A stretch of 64,000 nt of DNA from Paracoccaceae bacterium (GTDB lineage Bacteria; Pseudomonadota; Alphaproteobacteria; Rhodobacterales; Rhodobacteraceae): NCBI GenBank assembly GCA_024742405.1, contig JANSYP010000005.1:186001-250000 (forward strand), read 5' to 3'. Shown here one piece after another: positions 60,956 to 64,000 of the stretch. The notes beneath the pieces were generated by a model. That model was not told where the DNA came from and made no database searches. It saw only the letters and a list, made by a program, of their open reading frames with translations. Each line of letters opens with the position of its first letter. The stretch's first letter is position 1. The position numbers and the translations under genes are program-made.

Positions 60956-60983
60956 CCGGGGGGCGGCGTATGCTGCCTCCCGG
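60956..60983 (+). terminator. intercistronic stem-loop after smoE
   Basis: CCGGGGGGCGGC, loop GTAT, GCTGCCTCCCGG forms a 12-bp stem with two G-T pairs, 13 nt after smoE and before smoF. AAGTTTT follows but is short of a full T-run. This probably boosts binding protein over permease. Confidence 0.55.
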
Positions 60984-61060
60984 ATCAAGTTTTACGATCC
61001 TTTCTCTAGGTGCAGTTCCGCTCGGGCAGACGCAGAGTCTGTCAACGAAGGAGGTTTGCC

Positions 61061-61930
61061 ATGGCGACCCAACATTCCCGATCCGCCGCTCGATTGATGA
61101 TGGCGCCAGCAGTCTTCCTGCTTCTTGTCTGGATGCTCGTGCCGCTGACAATGACGCTCTATTTCTCGTTCCGGAACTACTTTCCGTTACGCCCGGACCG
61201 TCTGCCCAGTTGGGCCGGCTTCGACAACTACGTCCGTTTCGTTACCTCCAGCGCGTTTTGGCCTAGCGTTCAGACAACGCTCGTCATTGTCGGGGGCGTT
61301 CTTGTGATCACGGTGGTACTCGGGGTGCTTCTCGCGATCCTCCTGAACCAGCCGATGTGGGGTCAGGGCGCTGTGCGCATCCTGGTCATCGCACCGTTCT
61401 TCGTCATGCCAACCGTTTCGGCGCTGGTCTGGAAGAACATGTTCATGGATCCCACAAACGGTCTGTTAGCCTATCTCTGGCGATTCTTCGGGGCTGAGCC
61501 GGTCGTCTGGCTGAGCGATGTCCCGATGACATCGATCGTTATGATCGTCTCCTGGCAGTGGCTGCCTTTTGCGACGCTCATTCTGCTTACGGCAATCCAG
61601 TCACTCGACAGCGAACAGCTCGAGGCGGCGGAAATGGACGGCGCACAGCCACTGGCGCGGTTCGGGTACATCACCCTGCCCCACCTAAGCCGCGCAATCA
61701 CCATCGTCATTTTGATCCAGACGATCTTCCTGCTGGCAATCTTCGCGGAAATCTTCGTGACCACCGGCGGGGCCTTCGGAACCCGGACGCTGACCTACCT
61801 GATCTACCAGCGCGTTCTGGAGAGCCAGAATGTCGGCTTGGGATCCGCGGGCGGTGTCTATGCGATCATCCTAGCCAATATCGTTGCCATCTTCCTGATG
61901 CGCATCGTCGGCAAGAACCTGGACGCGTGA
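61061..61930 (+). CDS. smoF: sorbitol/mannitol ABC importer permease SmoF
   Basis: A 289-residue MalF-type permease with six predicted helices and the EAA loop ([27 protein letters not shown]). The start [29 protein letters not shown] has an AAGGAGG ribosome site; an ATG 51 bp upstream lacks one. It pairs with SmoG 11 bp downstream. Confidence 0.92.
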   Translation: MATQHSRSAARLMMAPAVFLLLVWMLVPLTMTLYFSFRNYFPLRPDRLPSWAGFDNYVRFVTSSAFWPSVQTTLVIVGGVLVITVVLGVLLAILLNQPMWGQGAVRILVIAPFFVMPTVSALVWKNMFMDPTNGLLAYLWRFFGAEPVVWLSDVPMTSIVMIVSWQWLPFATLILLTAIQSLDSEQLEAAEMDGAQPLARFGYITLPHLSRAITIVILIQTIFLLAIFAEIFVTTGGAFGTRTLTYLIYQRVLESQNVGLGSAGGVYAIILANIVAIFLMRIVGKNLDA

Positions 61931-61941
61931 GGAGATAACCC

Positions 61942-62772
61942 ATGGCACGTTCGGTCACCACTCAACGCAAGGCGATCAACACTGCGATCGCCTGGACCAT
62001 CGGTCTACTGATCTTCTTCCCGATCCTCTGGACCATCCTGACCAGCTTCAAAACCGAGGCTCAGGCGATCAGCGACCCTCCGGTCTTCCTGGCCTTCGAC
62101 TGGACCCTGGAGAACTATGGGGTCGTGATGGAGCGCTCAAACTACGCGCGCTTCCTCTGGAACTCGATCATCATCGCCGGTGGTTCGACCATACTGGGGA
62201 TTATCATCGCGATCCCGGCCGCCTGGTCGATGGCCTTCGTGCCCTCGAAGCGCACCAAGGACATCCTTCTCTGGATGCTGTCGACCAAGATGCTTCCGGC
62301 GGTCGGCGTGCTCTACCCGATCTACCTGATCTTCATCGAACTCGGCCTTCTGGACACGCGCTTCGGCCTGACCATCGTGATCATGCTGATCAACCTGCCG
62401 ATCATTGTCTGGATGCTCTACACCTACTTCAAGGAGATCCCGGGCGAGATCCTCGAGGCTGCGCGAATGGACGGGGCGACGTTGCGGGAGGAAGTGCTCT
62501 ATATTCTCACGCCCATGGCAATCCCCGGAATTGCCTCGACGCTCCTTCTCAACGTCATCCTGGCCTGGAACGAGGCGTTCTGGACACTCAACCTCACCGC
62601 GGTCGATGCCGCACCGCTTACCGCCTTCATTGCCAGCTATTCGAGCCCCGAGGGTCTGTTCTACGCCAAGCTGAGCGCGGCTTCGACCATGGCCATCGCT
62701 CCGATCCTTATCCTGGGCTGGTTCAGCCAGAAACAACTCGTCAGCGGCCTGACCTTCGGCGCCGTCAAATAG
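61942..62772 (+). CDS. smoG: sorbitol/mannitol ABC importer permease SmoG
   Basis: A 276-residue MalG-type permease with six helices and an EAA loop ([29 protein letters not shown]). It has a typical short N-terminus ([29 protein letters not shown]). It completes the membrane channel with SmoF and is followed after 11 bp by the ATPase gene. Confidence 0.93.
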   Translation: MARSVTTQRKAINTAIAWTIGLLIFFPILWTILTSFKTEAQAISDPPVFLAFDWTLENYGVVMERSNYARFLWNSIIIAGGSTILGIIIAIPAAWSMAFVPSKRTKDILLWMLSTKMLPAVGVLYPIYLIFIELGLLDTRFGLTIVIMLINLPIIVWMLYTYFKEIPGEILEAARMDGATLREEVLYILTPMAIPGIASTLLLNVILAWNEAFWTLNLTAVDAAPLTAFIASYSSPEGLFYAKLSAASTMAIAPILILGWFSQKQLVSGLTFGAVK

Positions 62773-62783
62773 GGGAAACAGAG

Positions 62784-63788
62784 ATGGGACGTATCCAACT
62801 CGAAAAAGTGAGTAAGAGCTTCGGGGATGTCGAAGTGATCCCCCCGCTTGATCTGGAGATCGAAGATGGCGAGTTCGTGGTGTTTGTCGGCCCATCGGGC
62901 TGCGGCAAGTCCACCTTGCTGCGCCTGATCGCCGGGCTCGAAGACGTCACAAGCGGCGCCATCAAGATCGATGGTCAGGACGCGACGGACACGCCGCCGG
63001 CCAAGCGTAGGCTTGCCATGGTGTTTCAAAGCTATGCGCTCTACCCGCATATGTCGGTACGCAAGAACATCGCCTTTCCGCTAAAAATGGCGGGAATGGA
63101 CCAGGCCGAACAGGATCGCCGGATCGACGGTGCGGCCAAGGTGCTGAACCTGACCGACTATATCGACCGCCGACCCGGGCAGCTTTCGGGCGGTCAGCGT
63201 CAGCGCGTCGCCATTGGCCGCGCCATCGTGCGCGAACCGGCGGCCTTTCTGTTCGACGAGCCGCTCTCGAACCTCGATGCAGCTCTGCGTGTCGGCATGC
63301 GGCTGGAGATCTCCGAACTGCACGAACGGCTCAAGACGACGATGATCTACGTCACCCACGACCAGGTCGAAGCCATGACCATGGCTGACAAAATCGTCGT
63401 GCTGCGCGCGGGGAATATCGAGCAGGTCGGATCGCCGCTGGAGCTGTACCGCAATCCGCGCAACCTGTTCGTGTCGGGCTTCATCGGCTCGCCCAAGATG
63501 AACCACATCTCCGGCGACGAGGCAGCCAAGCATGGCGCCACGACGATCGGCATTCGCCCTGAGCATATCGATGTGTCTGCGACCGAAGGGTTGTGGAAGG
63601 GGCGCGTCGGCGTCTCGGAACATCTCGGCTCCGACACGTTCTTTTATGTCCATGACACCGGTTTGGCCGACGATATGACCGTACGGGTCAGCGGTGAGTT
63701 CGAACTGCATGCCGGCGACGACGTCTATCTGACGCCGCGCTCCGAGATGCTCCACAAGTTCGATGCCGACGGATTGCGCATGTCATGA
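62784..63788 (+). CDS. smoK: sorbitol/mannitol ABC importer ATPase SmoK (MalK/UgpC type)
   Basis: A 334-residue ATPase. Walker [10 protein letters not shown], signature [14 protein letters not shown], Walker [14 protein letters not shown] and H-loop VTHDQ are intact. A C-terminal TOBE regulatory domain follows from about residue 240 ([13 protein letters not shown]). It powers SmoFG. It overlaps the smoS remnant by 4 bp (ATGA), the intact operon arrangement. Confidence 0.93.
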   Translation: MGRIQLEKVSKSFGDVEVIPPLDLEIEDGEFVVFVGPSGCGKSTLLRLIAGLEDVTSGAIKIDGQDATDTPPAKRRLAMVFQSYALYPHMSVRKNIAFPLKMAGMDQAEQDRRIDGAAKVLNLTDYIDRRPGQLSGGQRQRVAIGRAIVREPAAFLFDEPLSNLDAALRVGMRLEISELHERLKTTMIYVTHDQVEAMTMADKIVVLRAGNIEQVGSPLELYRNPRNLFVSGFIGSPKMNHISGDEAAKHGATTIGIRPEHIDVSATEGLWKGRVGVSEHLGSDTFFYVHDTGLADDMTVRVSGEFELHAGDDVYLTPRSEMLHKFDADGLRMS

Positions 63789-63957
63789 AACGAATGGACG
63801 GCAAGACCGCCCTGATCACCGGGGCGGCCCGTGGCATCGGCCGCGGCTTCGCCGCTCCCCAAGCCTGACCGGGATAGCCGTGATCCTCGCCAGTACGGAG
63901 GCCCACTATGTCGTCTTGCAATGCTTCAATATGGATGGCGGCCAGTGGATAAGCTAA
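63785..63957 (+). pseudogene. smoS: smoS sorbitol dehydrogenase remnant with internal deletion
   Basis: The ATG at 63785 begins the expected short-chain dehydrogenase N-terminus [23 protein letters not shown], then hits TGA at about codon 28 (63866-63868). In another frame the sequence 63870-63957 reads TGIAVILASTEAHYVVLQCF followed by NMDGGQWIS and stop, which is the C-terminal end of SmoS-type enzymes. About 200 central codons, including the Ser/Tyr/Lys active site, are missing, and the two ends are out of frame. This is a clear deletion pseudogene. It sits between smoK and a mannitol-dehydrogenase-like start, the normal position of smoS. Confidence 0.85.
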
Positions 63958-64000
63958 TCCCCCTCTCCGCGGCGACGCTGAACGCGCTCGACCCGCGCAT
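63945..64000 (+). CDS. mtlK: mannitol 2-dehydrogenase-like gene start (partial, runs off window)
   Basis: A GTG at 63945 opens a frame reading MDKLIPLSAATLNALDPRI to the window edge. The LSxATLxAL pattern is the usual N-terminal opening of mannitol/polyol dehydrogenases (MtlK), which follow smoS in related operons. It overlaps the smoS remnant by 13 bp. Only 18 codons are visible, so the call leans on position; a start further downstream cannot be excluded. Confidence 0.6.
   Translation, partial: MDKLIPLSAATLNALDPR

Noticed and set aside
1-64000. tRNA, rRNA, insertion sequence or prophage genes
   Set aside because: I saw no tRNA-like cloverleaf, transposase, integrase or phage structural gene; a dedicated search tool could still find small RNAs.

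Overview
The window is a high-GC, densely coded bacterial chromosome segment with many 1-20 bp gene overlaps. The gene set points to a marine-type alphaproteobacterium of the Rhodobacterales (Roseobacter/Rhodobacter relatives): TctABC and sugar ABC importers, a smoEFGK polyol transporter, serine-cycle mtkA/mtkB/mcl/sgaA, a DUF3108 protein, PCu(A)C, and a Roseobacter-style inositol cluster. I saw no rRNA, tRNA, insertion sequence, prophage or CRISPR array. This placement rests on gene content and protein resemblance only.

Layout. 1-5.3 kb (minus): an operon tctC-tctB-tctA-CaiB-type CoA transferase-citryl-CoA lyase-like-AbrB-type membrane protein, preceded by a perfect LacI-type palindrome. 5.4-7.1 kb: a kinase-like protein with a C-terminal acyl-CoA-ligase-like tail, and a small secreted protein. 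7.2-9.97 kb (minus): argD-GNAT-argF with an apparent arginine-rich leader peptide (MALTRSFRRRRAY) and hairpin upstream. 10.1-13.3 kb (minus): hrpB and a DUF3108 protein. 13.4-17.9 kb (plus): meaB, rpmB, purU, a DUF808 membrane protein, a small CxxC secreted protein and a PCu(A)C copper chaperone.

18-33.3 kb is a myo-inositol import and catabolism region. It holds a LacI regulator, a three-gene ABC importer, two divergent catabolic arms (Gfo/Idh/MocA, iolE, Gfo/Idh/MocA on minus; iolD, a PhyH-family dioxygenase, iolC, iolB, aldolase, iolG on plus), and an intervening DUF2182/DUF1326 pair. The same palindrome TTGCAACCGGTTGCAA lies in both divergent promoter regions (18996 and 26870), and its 14-bp core lies before tctC (5326), so one LacI-type regulon probably joins these operons. 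33.3-38.4 kb: a DMGDH/GcvT-type oxidoreductase, an MttB-superfamily methyltransferase without an in-frame amber codon, and a LysR regulator. 39.3-45.2 kb: serine-cycle genes sgaA-mcl-mtkA-mtkB, divergent from an ScfR/PccR-type regulator.

45.4-57.6 kb looks like a surface-matrix locus. It has a single-TM protein with a LytR_C-like tail, a LuxR-type regulator, an 860-residue Asp/Gly/Ala/Ser-rich repeat protein, a 734-residue repeat protein, and a type I secretion ABC transporter (with an unusual 216-residue N-terminal extension and a Gln at the H-loop) plus its membrane fusion protein. 57.9-64 kb: a HAD phosphatase, a SorC-type regulator and smoEFGK for polyol uptake. The sorbitol dehydrogenase smoS is reduced to its two ends by an internal deletion, and a mannitol-dehydrogenase-like gene starts at the window edge.

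The strongest leads are the arginine leader peptide, the LacI-type regulon, the repeat-protein secretion locus, the dioxygenase inside the inositol operon and the smoS deletion.
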